Assembly: GCF_013373865.1 (NCBI RefSeq)
Contig: NC_050468.1
Location: 2,849,914-2,913,913, forward strand
DNA: 64,000 nt
Direction of reading: 5' to 3'
From: Monomorium pharaonis
Lineage: Eukaryota > Arthropoda > Insecta > Hymenoptera > Formicidae
Made by a program: the position numbers and the translations under genes. The notes beneath the pieces are model-generated. The model ran no database searches. It saw only the letters and a list, made by a program, of their open reading frames with translations, and was not told the origin of the DNA. Positions 11,160-22,060 of the stretch are shown here, piece after piece. Each line of letters begins with the position of its first letter. Positions within the stretch are counted from its first letter, which is position 1.

Positions 11160-11900
11160 TGTGTTATTTTGTAATACCCGATTTTTGTACCATCTAAATA
11201 TATTTTCTATGATCTTACACCACAAACTCAGTATTTCCTCAAATAATACTCGAAACTGTCCATTCCTACCTTATCTGGCAACACTCAACAATATTAAATA
11301 CGCGACGTAACAAAACATTTTTACACATACGTTTTTTTGCCTCATACTTATTATCGCATTATGTCTACACTTTGCAAATATACAGAAAAACGCAAGATCA
11401 AAATTATAATCATTGTAATACTTGTTATCATCTATCAAATTTTTGACTACATTGTGTAAGCGTAAAATATATCAAACAAATAGCTTGTTCTTTTTGCAAA
11501 ACGAAACACGCGCACACATATCTTGAAGGAGAAAGACCGGTTTGAATGTATACACCGGTGTGCATATGTAGGAGAGAGGCGGGCAATGTGGCCAGGCTAA
11601 GGTTTGCTGATTTTTTTAAGCTGTCTTGCAATCGCCGTAAAGGCATCACAATTAGTGATTATATATTATACTTTATAAAATTTATAAAATAATGTATTTT
11701 ATTTATACAAAAGTTACATAAATTCAGAACAATTGCTAAAGTGACTTGTAAAAAATATTATAAGACATTATAGAAAAGTTGAAAAGTTCAAAATGACTTA
11801 AGGTAGCCTACATAAAAAACTTTACAAATCTACAAACAAATCATAAATATACAAACAAATTGTGAAAACTTTAAAAAATCTTTCAAATAAAAATTACTTG
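11160..11900. other. AT-rich spacer, nothing recognised
   Basis: No paired ends, arrays or protein similarity seen. A GC-richer patch at 11500-11650 encodes only short unsupported frames. Confidence 0.5.
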
Positions 11901-11954
11901 TAATTTTGACAAATAAAAGAAAAACTGTTTTTTTTAGTTTCTCCGTTCAGAGTT

Positions 11955-12741
11955 CATGGGCCCAAAAGAAACACTTTTGGCACTGGGTTCATTGTTCTTG
12001 TGATCTTGAAGCTAAAAAACTTTCTTTGCAATGGAGGCACTCTTCTTGTTCTTTATCAAATAACACTTTTCTTGGGTTAGTTTTTCTGCGCTTGGTGGTT
12101 TTCTTTCTATCATTGTTTCCCTTCTCTTCTACGGCTTTTCTATTTTCAGCTTTTTCTTTTTCTCTTACTTTTTTCATCTTTTGTAGTTTCAAGTTTATGT
12201 TTATATGAACTTGTTGTCAATATTTCCACAGTGCCTTTTTTCAACCGTTACTTTTACGTTTTCTTGCTGTTGTTAGGCCTACATGAGGCATAGAAACAAT
12301 GTCGTTTGGGCTCATTGAAAAAGAAGTTCCCGGTTGTTGGTCTGTAGTGAGAGTACTGATACTTCCATGTGGCTGCACGGGATGAACTGGCTGCACAAGT
12401 GTAACTGATGATGGTGCATTATTTAAAGGGAAGGAAATTTCTGTCACCTCAACAACGAAAAAATCTTCTTTGAAGATATCTGCATCAAGCGACTCAATGC
12501 TGCATTTTCTGAAGCCATTTATGGCATTTTGTGGTGTTGAAGTCTTCAAGTAGGCTTCTTCAAAAAGTCTGCTAACTTGAAATTGAGTAACAATACTCCC
12601 TGGATTGTTCCTCAGCCATGTTTCAATTTCTTTGATATAAAAAGTACTCAATGGCCCCATGAATGTTACATCTAGGGGCTGCATTCTGTGGCTGCAGTGT
12701 GGCGGTAAACAGATCACTACCGTGTAATTTCTCCTAACCAT
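11955..12741 (-). pseudogene. Pogo/Tigger-like transposase, C-terminal half, broken
   Basis: Read on the minus strand from 12741: an ICLPPHCSHRMQPLDVTFMG motif followed by FYIKEIETWLRNN, FQVSRLFEEAYLK and GFRKCSIESLDADIF, the order typical of the end of the DDE_1 endonuclease domain in pogo/jerky-type transposases. A Ser/Thr/Gln/Pro-rich linker follows, then, in a second frame (12192-11989), a lysine-rich stretch and CLHCKESFLASRSQEQ. A stop then replaces the expected Trp before QCQKCFFWAHE, so a C-terminal PHD-like zinc motif (CxxC...QCxxCxxWAH) is interrupted. The N-terminal DNA-binding region and the first catalytic Asp residues are missing. A promoter-like arm lies immediately upstream (12760-12972). 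It is a dead relic. Confidence 0.7.
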
Positions 12742-12759
12742 ATTAATAAACTCAATATT

Positions 12760-12972
12760 TTAGTTGAGGGTTAAATCGTAAACAAGTCGCGTAAATTAGC
12801 ATTTCGGGGCACCTGTTATTTGCCTATACACAGGTAAAATTTTATATTTTGAAATAATCATTGAAAGTAAGGAAATTTTTCACGAATGCTAGCGTTGGCG
12901 CATTGTCACGCACTTACCTCCCGATACTGAATAAGACTGTATGGAAAACTTGCATCAGCGGTCTTCAATGAT
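12760..12972 (-). repeat. Inverted arm A (5' leader-like, minus strand)
   Basis: This segment is the reverse complement of 15592-15802 over about 210 bp, with shared CACGAATGCTAGCGTTGG and TAAATTAGCATTTCG. Read on the minus strand it contains a consensus splice donor (GAGGTAAGTGCG) and an acceptor (TGTGTATAG), and runs straight into the pogo-like ORF at 12741. It looks like the 5' untranslated exon and intron of that element. The partner arm lacks the gene. Confidence 0.6.
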
Positions 12973-13011
12973 GGCCGCTACATTTTTAATTAATCATCAA
13001 TTAAAAACATT

Positions 13012-13140
13012 TCCAAACAGCACACATTAATTGGCAAATAGTAAGCCAATATTGCATTAAAATTGGCCAACAGTTGACTAATGGTAGGTCAATGAACTAT
13101 GCTACTATTGGACGAATAACTGCGTCCCCTCACTCGCATT
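13012..13140. mobile_element. CCC-element fragment with CCAATATTG word
   Basis: CCAAACAGCACACATTAATT is a CCC-element left end with the first base lost. It is followed by ATTGGC, GCCAATATTGC and ATTGGCCAAC, the word of the 57023-58235 family. The right end is not found; the segment stops at the unrelated sequence containing the hammerhead-like motif. Confidence 0.5.
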
Positions 13141-13194
13141 CCTACCACCAGGATAAGGGACGATTACAATCCAAGAGAGTTCAGTATCGGAGCT

Positions 13195-13265
13195 TCTAGC
13201 CCTGATGATGCAAATTACAACGTTTGCGAAACGTCGGCGCAACGCTGTACCAGGACGCAGCAAGT
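13195..13265 (+). ncRNA. Hammerhead-ribozyme-like core
   Basis: CTGATGA (13202-13208), a 5-bp stem GCAAA/TTTGC closed over TTACAACG, then GAAAC (13228-13232) reproduce the conserved hammerhead order CUGAUGA, stem II, GAAAC. Similar motifs mark Penelope-like retroelements and retrozymes. One extra T precedes stem II, and I cannot identify a convincing cleavage triplet with stems I and III, so it may be a degenerate retroelement fragment. Confidence 0.3.
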
Positions 13266-13514
13266 ATCCGGAAGCCGTTTCTATTGGAAGCTACGTCAAT
13301 GGCCATGAAAGCTTTAAGTCTAAAATATAGCATATTATATTTATAAATTTAATAACTAAAAATTCATAATAACAGCTTCAAAATAGAAATATAAACTCTT
13401 TAAATATCAATTTTTTTATCACTTAAACATTGATCACGATCAATTTTTTTATTAATATTTTATAAAATAATAATAAAACGTTTATTCAAATTTTTTTTAT
13501 AATGGGCAAGATAA

Positions 13515-13813
13515 TGTTGCACTTGAACGCTTCCGCGACACTCACTTCCAAACGTGAGCGCAGCGAAATAAGTACACGCTTTTAGCGAACAAGGAACTTT
13601 ATTAGAAACACCGAACACGTATACAAATATTCAGAGCACGTCCGCACGAGACGACGTCTCCAGAACAACAACAACACATTTCATTTATTTACAACTCTCT
13701 GGCGACGCTGTCTACGCTAAACTCAGCTGACCGAGGCGATCAATACTATTGATTTTTCCGGAGCGCAGACTAAAGCTCGCGCTTACAACGTGCGCGAGAT
13801 TACACTCGCAACA
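13515..13813 (-). mobile_element. Solo LTR, 299 bp, minus orientation
   Basis: TGTTGC and GCAACA ends with ATAA directly repeated outside (13511-13514, 13814-13817). On the minus strand an AATAAAG polyadenylation signal lies in the second half. The sequence is GC-richer than its surroundings and shares the CAGCTGA...GACCGAGG...TATTGATTTTTCC block with the LTR at 98-325, so both probably belong to one Gypsy-like lineage. Confidence 0.7.
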
Positions 13814-13938
13814 ATAATAATATAAAAAGAAAAAAGTTGGTGCTTGACCGACAAAATGCTACCACCAGCCTGGCTACTTTGCCCGCATTGACGACATTAC
13901 ACAAAAGTTGTTGTACCTTAACAATCCGCCAGAACTAT

Positions 13939-14037
13939 GGCTGCGTTCCGATATTCATCGCCAATACTGAAATTCTACAGTGTATGTGACGTAAACTATA
14001 GATTTTTAGTACTGGCAGTGAATATCGAAACGCAGCC
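13939..14037. mobile_element. Hairpin MITE, GGCTGCGTTCCGATATTC ends
   Basis: A 99-bp hairpin: GGCTGCGTTCCGATATTCA pairs with TGAATATCGAAACGCAGCC, and CCAATACTG with TAGTACTGG. TAT is duplicated on both sides. It belongs with 6020-6146 by its GGCTGCG ends and 3-bp target. Confidence 0.85.
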
Positions 14038-14347
14038 TATGTATCATCAAAGCGGGATTTTGTAGCCAAAATATCACTTTTTTAAAACAATTTTGTTGAA
14101 AAACGTTAAGTCACTTGGTTTAATAGTAACAAATACAAAAACTGCACTTATATTAGAATTAAAAAGCACAAAAATTATTATAACCTCGACAAGCGACACA
14201 TAATAATTAGTTCGCGTTTCTCACGAGACTAAGGGCATTGAATGGAACGAGTTCAGGTGATCGTAGCGCGATGACAGTACCTTACAGTTCCAATAATCCC
14301 TGTGGCCGCTTTACTCGCTATGGCTACTTTGCCCGCCTTCCCTCTAT

Positions 14348-14575
14348 CCCATACAGCACATGTAGATGCTAAGAATGTTCGAAGGATATTGCAACAGTAC
14401 TTTGCGTAAATTCTGAGAACATTCGAGATACGTACTACTATTTTCTGAGAACATACTGAGTACATTTCTATTTCCGCCTTTTTCTGCTTCGTAGAATATA
14501 CTGAGAATATTTTGCAGTAAATACCAAGAATATCATTACTATCAATCAATGATAAAATATGCACGGTATATTATG
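14348..14575. mobile_element. Truncated CCC element, CCCATACAGCACATGTAGAT family
   Basis: The left end CCCATACAGCACATGTAGAT and the following AAGGATATTGCAACAGTAC match the element at 23771-24587. The ATGCACGGTAT at 14562-14572 corresponds to TTGCACGATAT just before that element's right end, so only the last few bases of the right TIR are missing. The word is a TTCTGAGAACAT/ATACTGAG motif. Confidence 0.55.
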
Positions 14576-14579
14576 TTAA

Positions 14580-15129
14580 TTGGGCATCGGGTGATGACGA
14601 CGATGACAATGACAATACCCACGTGGAAATTTCGCCTTGCATATAGCTAGGTTCTGGATAGTTTTTCTAGATTCTGTCTAGCATCTGTCAAGAAAAAATG
14701 GCTAGTACCAAGCTGTATATGTAACTTTCTGAATCTGAGTCCCTAAACACATAATCTATCCAGGAAGTAGCTATAGTGTTTCTCGCTCCTTCCTGGTCAC
14801 TGCATAAGACCAAGAATCAAGGGTTAAAATTTTATTTTTATATTTTCTCAATTCTCTGAAGCTCTATTCAAGGCCCAAGGGACTCTCTTCGAGTGACAAA
14901 AATGATACTATACACTTTGCTGTTAGGTAAACCTATTGAGCTCACTATACACATCGAGAGATAATTTATTGCTGTGGGTGATTTTCTTTTATAAACCTTT
15001 TGGTGTAAATTTTTTCACGAGAAGGAGAAGCGCCGTGCACTCGTCTAGCAGCGATCTCGCGAACTACTCGCGGCTGCTGCGGAATGTATAATAGAAAATC
15101 TTATAACAATATTCTCAGTATATTATGTA

Positions 15130-15174
<45 letters not shown>

Positions 15175-15590
15175 CATTACGGTAATCGAAATAAAGAAAT
15201 TATTTCGTTATTTTTGGTAACGTTACATTTTTTGACGCTAAAATTAAACTTTAAACATTAAAAGATATTTAGATTGCAAAAGTAAATTTTAAGAATGTAC
15301 GAGAAATAATATACTAATTTAGATATAACAGGTCCGTTTTAATAATGAGTACAGGATATTCTAATGATATCATGTGCTATGTAGGATCCTATTGATACAT
15401 ACTGATTTTGATTGATGTTGTACATTCCGTCATTAATTAAATAACCTACTGTTAATTAAGATGGTGGAATTACGATATAAAAGCGTCGCTCACCGACTCA
15501 AAAGTCATCGCGCAAAGTAAGTAGACGCTTTCGCCTCGCAAACACCTTGCAAACTACATGCAGATTGAGCAAAAACAACTCGACGTAAAT
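14580..15590. other. Unassigned spacer with (AT)n tract and TATA-like motif
   Basis: No repeat family recognised. An (AT)n microsatellite occupies about 15130-15170. At 15474-15483 GATATAAAAGCG resembles a TATA box, about 110 bp upstream of inverted arm B. It could be the promoter of the element whose 5' leader is arm B. Confidence 0.4.
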
Positions 15591-15591
15591 T

Positions 15592-15802
15592 AACGTTTGA
15601 TGACCGCTGATGCAAGTTTCCATTTTTATACAGTATTGAGAGGTAAGTGCGTGACGATGCACCAACGCTAGCATTCGTGAAAAATTTCTTTACTTTCAGT
15701 AATTATTTCAAAATACATATAAAATTTTACTTGTGTATAGGCGAATGACAGATGCCTCGAAATGCTAATTTAACGCGACATGTTTACGATTTAACTCTCA
15801 AC
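15592..15802 (+). repeat. Inverted arm B (5' leader-like, plus strand)
   Basis: Reverse complement of 12760-12972. On the plus strand it contains the donor GAGAGGTAAGTGCG (about 15635-15648) and the acceptor TTGTGTATAG (about 15732-15741), with a TATA-like box upstream at 15474. After 15802 the sequence diverges from the pogo-like gene found beside arm A. Two copies of one element's 5' region therefore face each other head to head. Confidence 0.6.
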
Positions 15803-16659
15803 GATCACCCGGGATTACAGTGACCTTATAATAATAATAATAATATAATAAATTTTCAAATTCAAATTTTGTACTTGAAACTCCGAAAAATGGGGAAAAA
15901 AGTAAAAAAGCTATTTTTTTTATTTTTTTCAATATGTTAAAATAAAAATTTTTTTGCGTAAATTATTAGAGCACATTTTAGAATACTTGTACTAGATTAA
16001 AACGTACAGTAATTTTTTTAAGTAAAAAGAGTGCATACTTATAACGTGGCGTTTAAAGTCGTTGACCACGATACTCAGCTTTACAAATTGTTTATACTAT
16101 CGTTCTTAAAAGTTACGTTCTTAAAAAAAAATTTTTTTTTTGTTTTGCGTTCGTTCGTTCCGAGGTTTACAACGACTTTCCAACGTTTTCGAGAACAGTA
16201 CTTTATAATAAGCGAGTAAATGTTAAAACGGGTTGAGAGGTTTAACATGAGTAGTAGATTTAAAACAAACAAACGGATTTTTCATCGATGAATCAGAGCC
16301 ATCGTGACTGAATATTTGCGATTGCAAACAAAAGAATTTTTAGGTGCATTTCCGAAAAACCGATACCTTCAATTTTTTTTAAATTGTGTATATTTATGTA
16401 TTTTAACACGCTAATAACAAAAATTATAGTGAAAATTGGCGCAAATTGATTCTTATGGTTGTGAAAAGTTGTGAAAAACCCATAAAAATTATGGTTTTTT
16501 TGTGTTTATCTTAAGAATACTGAAAATTTCAAACAATATTTTAAATAAAAGTTGTAGATCTTATCAAAGTACACATTTTATGTTCTATCTATTATTCCCT
16601 TACGAAAAAGTTTTCGAGAAAATCATTGATGAAGTTCATAGAGTGTAACAGGTTTTAGT

Positions 16660-17233
16660 ATAGTCCGTGCTGCCTTTTTGGGACAAAGCTAGGTCCACGT
16701 TTGTACAGTTCCACATGGGTTTGCGACTTTCCAAGCATAATTAGGTCACCCCACACCTCCCCCTGCTCCGGAGCAAAGTTAGGTTCACGCTTGAACGGTT
16801 CCACATGGATTTGCGACTTTCCAAGCCTACTAGGGTTCATTCCACACCTCCCCCTGTCTCGAGGAAGTGACCTTCTTTTGGACATGTAACGATTGGACAC
16901 GGCTCAATTGGACACTGCATGATTGGACACCGCACGATTGGACACCGCATTATTGGACACCGCATTATTAGACACCGCATGATTGAACACCGCATTATTG
17001 GACACCATACGATTAAACACCGCATTACTGTACACCGTACAGTCTTCTAGTGAAAAACATTAATATATCATACGACAGATTATCTAACCTTAGAAACATC
17101 TGGCCGAAGAAAGCATCGCTCTGCCAGAAAAAAAAGGTGAATTTCAAACGTCTATATACTTATTTACGAGCATCTCGTTTTGCGTGAAAAGTCGTAAACC
17201 CATGTGGTGCAGAGAATGCTTTGCGCGCGCGCA

Positions 17234-17307
<74 letters not shown>

Positions 17308-17560
17308 GCAAGGGGACCTTCGATCCTCCTTCCGCACCCACCCCGTCCAAGTCGCTAACTCATGTAAGTTGCATTGGAAATCTGCAACACTTATGAATGT
17401 GTGTGTGTGTGTGTGTGTGTGTATGCGTGTGTATGTCCAATCATGCGGTGTCCAATCGTGCGTGTCCAATTGTTACGTGTCCAAACGGAATACTCCCGTC
17501 TTAAGGCAAAGCTAGGTCCATGCTTGTACAGTTCCACATGGGTTTGCGACTTTCTATGCA
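16660..17560. repeat. GATTGGACACCGCAT arrays with GGTTTGCGACTTTCC cores
   Basis: A 15-bp unit GATTGGACACCGCAT is repeated about ten times at 16890-17030 and reappears inverted (GTGTCCAATCATGCG) at 17435-17485. Around and between are three copies of CCACATGGGTTTGCGACTTT (16713, 16800, 17533), a (CA)n tract at 17233-17305 and a GT tract at 17400-17420. The same components recur at 29222-29607 and 29965-30460. Open frames here are repeat artefacts. Confidence 0.7.
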
Positions 17561-17656
17561 AAGCCATTTTTACTTCTTCCTTCTCCTGTTTGCTGGTAGC
17601 ATCTATTACTTGTTACATTTTTTTAAACTTATTACTAATTTTCTCGAAAACTATCA

Positions 17657-18803
17657 CCCAGGTAGCAAGCTCACGTCATTTTGACGTCCCAAAATGGTCA
17701 TTTACTGACTATTCTTGACGTCACGAAATGACACCCTTATGACGTTAAAATGACGGTCGAATGTCACAAATTCCTGACGTCATGAAATGTACCGTATTTT
17801 GACGTCATAGAATGACGTGAACAATATGTTGTCAAAAAGATCTCTAAAAGATATTCTGTTTCTGAAAATCTGTAAATAACATAAAGAGACTTCTAAAAGA
17901 TAACATATAATGTCAGAATGTTAACCAATGCGTCGTTTTTTGAGAACAGAAAGATATCATGAAACTAATATCTAAAAGATTTTTTAAATCAGATATCTTT
18001 AAAATGCAACTAGAGATCAAAAAATAAAATAAAAATTTCATTTTTTTATTATTCTTATCAACAGTACGTACTAAATTTGGGACAAATTTTTATTAATTAA
18101 TTAAATTTAAATTATATTATTTTATTTTATTCTTACTTGCCGCTGGTAGGTTTTGAACTCGGGACCTTAGGATTACAAACCTTGTACTCTATCTGCTACG
18201 CCAGTTTGAATCATCGATATGGGTACTTGTTATTGTCTACATATACCTATATGTTATAAACTGTCGCAATTATATTATTTTTTATAAAAGCAATTGAATT
18301 TTGCAAAACATATTAAACATAAATAGCATTAACTTATTTACTTATTAATTTTATTGTTAAATTTAACTTTTTCCATAACCTTTATAATTTGATGAAAATT
18401 GCGATCTATTTAGCACTCAGACTTTGAAGCGTTCAAATGGTTAATTTGACCATTTTGAAATTATTTCCAAGATATCTAAATGTTTTCTTAAAAAAGTTCT
18501 CTTAAAGTTGAATATAATATGCTTATATAATATGCTTAAATTATGCGTTAAGCCTTAAATCTCATTTATAGACACCGCTTATTTAGACCGTATCTAAAAT
18601 ACGTCTTAATGACGTCTTTATGTCCCGATTTTGGATGTGTGCTGTCTGAGAAAATAATCGTCAGATCATGACTGAAATATGACTTTGAAATGACGTCATC
18701 ATGACGTCAATTTTAGGTCATGTAAAAAAATGGCCATTTTGACGACATATGACCAGATATGACCATTTTGGGACGTCAAAATGACGTGGGCTTGCTACCT
18801 AGG
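17657..18803. mobile_element. CCC element with TGACGTCA word arms and tRNA-like core
   Basis: Ends CCCAGGTAGCAAGCTCACGT and ACGTGGGCTTGCTACCTAGG, with CA duplicated outside (17655-17656, 18804-18805). Arms are full of TGACGTCA variants (CATTTTGACGTCCC, TTGACGTCATAG, CATGACGTCAA). The central part holds the tRNA-like unit and appears itself bounded by another CCC-type end (TGTGTGCTGTCTGAG near 18635-18649). It interrupts the right arm of the 16330-19110 element, and the interrupted sequence can be matched to the left arm. Confidence 0.8.
18139..18212 (-). pseudogene. tRNA-Thr-like sequence (core II, copy 1)
   Basis: On the minus strand TGGCGTAGCAGA fits the A box, GTTCAAAACC fits the B box (GWTCRANNC) and the anticodon loop TTTGTAA gives UGU (Thr). 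The D, anticodon and T regions are in the right order and spacing. Acceptor pairing is poor, so it is a tRNA-derived sequence rather than a functional tRNA. A second copy is at 19910-19982. Confidence 0.6.
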
Positions 18804-19110
18804 CACTTATACGACGAAAATTTATAGAACATAAAATACGTATTTTAAAGAATTTTATAACTTTTATTTAAAATATTATAAAAATTTTTAATATTTGTTG
18901 AAATGAATATTAAAAACTATAATTTTTATGGAGTTTTCAGTTTTCACAATGAGAATTAAATTTGCGCAACTTTCACTATTATTTTTGTAATCAGCGCATC
19001 AAAATACGTAAGTATACACAGTTTCAAAAAAATCGGAGGTATCGAGTTTTCGGAAGTTTATCCGAATCTTTTTGTAAATTAATTTTGAAAAATTTAAGTA
19101 TGTGTGTCGA

Positions 19111-19560
19111 AAAACTTATTCATAATTTTTACTCATTTTTATTTAACATTTGAGAAAGCGATGTCTGTACGGTCAAAATATACGTATGGATGTACGAGCT
19201 TTTTTTTATGTATATTTATTGTACAATATCACATATGTAATTTGTAATTCTAATCTAGTATTCAACGCTTTCAAGCTTTCGCATAGGTTATGTAAAAATA
19301 CGCCTGCGGTTTTCACGACGCCGCATACGAATACATAAATAAACGATCAACGCGTACGTGATCTTGTTATAAATATAATTCCGCTTCTTAAAACACGTAT
19401 TCTGATTTATTCAACTTAGAGTTACAAATGTTCACGAGTTATAAATGTTACAATCAGAATACTTGCTAATCTCTAATGGGGGCTACTGTTCATTTCTGAA
19501 GGTACCCGTGCGTATTTGTATTAGCTTGCCGCACAGTGGATTGAATTAAGGAAATAGGTG
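19111..19560. other. Spacer, nothing recognised
   Basis: AT-rich sequence with two short open frames (63 and 62 aa) that lack recognisable motifs. No paired ends seen. Confidence 0.5.
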
Positions 19561-21225
19561 CCCACATAGAAATAAAACCTCCAGTAGACGTCTAATGGAC
19601 GTCTGCCATGGAAGTATAAACTTCCAGTGGACGTCCATTTGACGTCCAATATAGAGCCATTAGAAATCCACAGTTCCGCATTGTGGACGTCCATTAGACC
19701 TTCATTAGAGGTCGTCAAAGAGGTCTATTAGACGTTGTGTGGATCATTAGTAGAAACTTCATGGAGCCTTGATAGGTGATTGACAAAATAAAAATTTAAA
19801 ATAAAAATTTTTTTTGAATTATTTTTATCAACAGTACATACTAAATTTAGGACAAATTTTTATTAATTAATTAAATTTAAATTATATTATTTTATTTTAT
19901 TCTTACTTGCCTCTGGCTTTGAACCCGAGACCTTAGGATTACAAACCTTGTACTCTATCTGCTATGCCAATTTGACTCATCGATATGTGTACTTGTTATT
20001 GTCTACATATACATATATGTTATAAACTGACGCAATTATATTATTTTTTATAAAAGCAATTAAATTTTGCAAAACATATTAAAAATAAATAGCATTAATT
20101 TATTTATTTATTAATTTTATTGTTAAATTTATTTTTTTCCATAACCTTAATAATTTGATGAAAATTGCGATCTATTTAGCATCAATACTTTGAAGCGTTC
20201 AAATGGTTAATTAGATAATTTTAACTATACAGATCACATATATTCTAAGAAAAATTGAGTAGTACATTTATTATTCTGTTTTTGTATTCAGTACATGATA
20301 AATTTAGATTTTGTGCATTTTTTGTGCGCAGTAATTGTAGACAAACCGTTATTTTTGAAAACATTATCTTTATGATAATTTTTTTTAATATCAAATGGAT
20401 CTCTCATTCAGAATACTATAGTGTTGTTTGATTTCTGAGTCAACTACGACGCGCATGGACGGCTCAAAAATTGGACAGCATTGTGATATCTTTTATGAGA
20501 TATTAAGCTGATGTCATTTAGCTGTGATATCATAAGGATAACATTTTCAAGAAACTTAAATGAAACTCTTCCATGAGATATCTCAAAGACCTCTCTTAGT
20601 AGACGTCTCTGATAAATGTTACCATTTGGACGTCATTTCCAAGATATCTAAATGTTTTCTTAAAAAAGTTCTCTTAAAGTTTTCATTCTGATAAACGTGT
20701 TGTCTGGGTAACTTCTACCATGAAAATAAATGCTCCATACAGCTATGGAAGTTTAATGGATACCTAATGGAAGTCTATCTAACTTCCATCATGGAAGTAA
20801 ATGTTCCATAGAGCTATGGAAGTTTAATAGATCCTTAATGGACGTCTGTCTAACTTCCATCATGGAAATAATGTTCCATAGAGTTATGGAAGTTTAGTGG
20901 ATCCCTAATAGACGTCCATCTAACTTCCACGGTGGAAGAAAATATCCAATGGAGCTATGGATGTTTAATGGATCCCTAATAGATGTCTATCTAACTTCCA
21001 CCATGGAGGTAAACCTCCAATGGAGCCATGGACGTTTACTGGAACTTTAATGGACGTCTGTCTAACTTCCGCCATGGAGGTAAATCTCCAATGGAGTTAA
21101 GGACGTTTACTAGACCTCTAATGGACGTCCATCTGACTTCCACCATGGACATAGACGTCCCATGGATCTATGGAGGTTTAATGGACGTCCATTGGACATC
21201 CACTGGATGCCAATTTCTATGTGGG
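19561..21225. mobile_element. CCC element with ATGGACGTCCAT word arms and tRNA-like core
   Basis: Ends CCCACATAGAAATAAAACCT and GGATGCCAATTTCTATGTGGG, with TG duplicated outside (19559-19560, 21226-21227). Both arms are tandem variants of TAATGGACGTCYATCTAACT and CTTCCATCATGGAAGTAAA; the right arm (20700-21220) has about eight units of roughly 65-70 bp. The centre (19780-20215) is collinear with the core of 17657-18803, including the tRNA-like unit. CCAAGATATCTAAATGTTTT is shared further right. An internal CCC-type end (GTGTTGTCTGGG) lies near 20697-20708. Confidence 0.8.
19910..19982 (-). pseudogene. tRNA-Thr-like sequence (core II, copy 2)
   Basis: A box TGGCATAGCAGA, B box GTTCAAAGCC and anticodon loop TTTGTAA are read on the minus strand. 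It differs from copy 1 by scattered substitutions and a small deletion, but both boxes still meet Pol III consensus. It lies in a CCC element with a different word from copy 1. Confidence 0.6.
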
Positions 21226-21854
21226 TGGACATTGAGACAAAAATAAAAGTTTTAATTTAACAATTTACGCACTCGAATGTGCTGTAGAATACTCTTAATG
21301 CATGATCCAAAAGCAGGAAATATAAATTAATGGGTAGTATAGATGCACGCTATAAGTAAAATTTATAAAATAGAAGTCGCCTACTTGTGTTCGCTGTATA
21401 CTGTACAAAGGATTATTTATCCTTGTCTATTGTGTGATCTTAAAATTCTACGGTTCTTTTCGAATGTTTTTTTCATTTTTGTTGCCAAATTTCATTATCC
21501 TGTACACATTTTTCTTTATGATAGGTTACAACGAAATTTTAACTCAATTCATACATGTTTTTATTGAGTGATTTAAAAAAAAGTCCGTATTTGTCCAAGA
21601 TCTTGCGCATGAGATTTTGAAGATCCTTTTGTATAATAAAAATTCGCATAGGTTTTAGCTGCGATTTCATGTGATTTTTTCTCTTGTACATCATTTTTTT
21701 TTCGTAAGATTCCATAATGCTTTTCCTGAAAAATTTGGTTAAATTTATTAGGTTGTGTTGTTGTTGCGCACATGTGCGTTGTATTTTATCTCGCATCTTC
21801 TTCTGTAAGATTTCATAGAACTTTCCTTGCAATGTTTGTTTAAATTATGAGGGA

Positions 21855-22060
21855 TTTCACTCTTCGGACTGCATCAAGCGGTGGGAGCATGCCATCTCCT
21901 TTGTTCCTAGCTTCGTCTCTTTCTCACTCGTTTTATACAGCTATAGCTGTGAAAGAAAAGGAGAGTCGAGAACAGCTCGAGATAAAAAAAGACAGTTCGA
22001 GTGAGAAAGAGACGATAGATGCTCCCACCGCTCGAAGTCCAAAGAGTGGGGATTTCCTCC
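21855..22060. repeat. Imperfect hairpin with long conserved stems
   Basis: CACTCTTCGGACT, GCGGTGGGAGCAT and TCGTCTCTTTCTCACTCG on the left are answered in order by CGAGTGAGAAAGAGACGA, ATGCTCCCACCGC and AGTCCAAAGAGTG on the right, with a small inner palindrome CAGCTATAGCTG. The GC content is unusual for the window. It may be a MITE or a hairpin transcript. Flanks 21226-21854 show nothing I recognise. Confidence 0.55.

Larger units (their letters stand above)
16330..19110. mobile_element. Long-TIR element, interrupted copy
   Basis: Left arm 16330-16640 and right arm (17590-17656 plus 18804-19110) are diverged inverted copies: AATTGGCGCAAATTGATT answers AATTAAATTTGCGCAACTTT, and ACACATTTTATGTTCTATC answers ATAGAACATAAAATACG. 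The right arm is split by the TGACGTCA element (17657-18803). The loop holds GATTGGACAC arrays and the GGTTTGCGACTTTC block. The same arms, better preserved, occur at 48280-50215. Confidence 0.6.

Noticed and set aside
11906..12208. 100-aa plus-strand ORF
   Set aside because: Antisense shadow of the Lys-rich C-terminal part of the pogo-like transposase.
17144..17718. Cys/Val and His/Thr repeat ORFs
   Set aside because: They are translations of (CA)n and (GT)n microsatellites.
18139..19982. Functional tRNA-Thr genes
   Set aside because: A and B boxes and the anticodon loop are present, but acceptor pairing is poor and both copies lie in the same repeated core.
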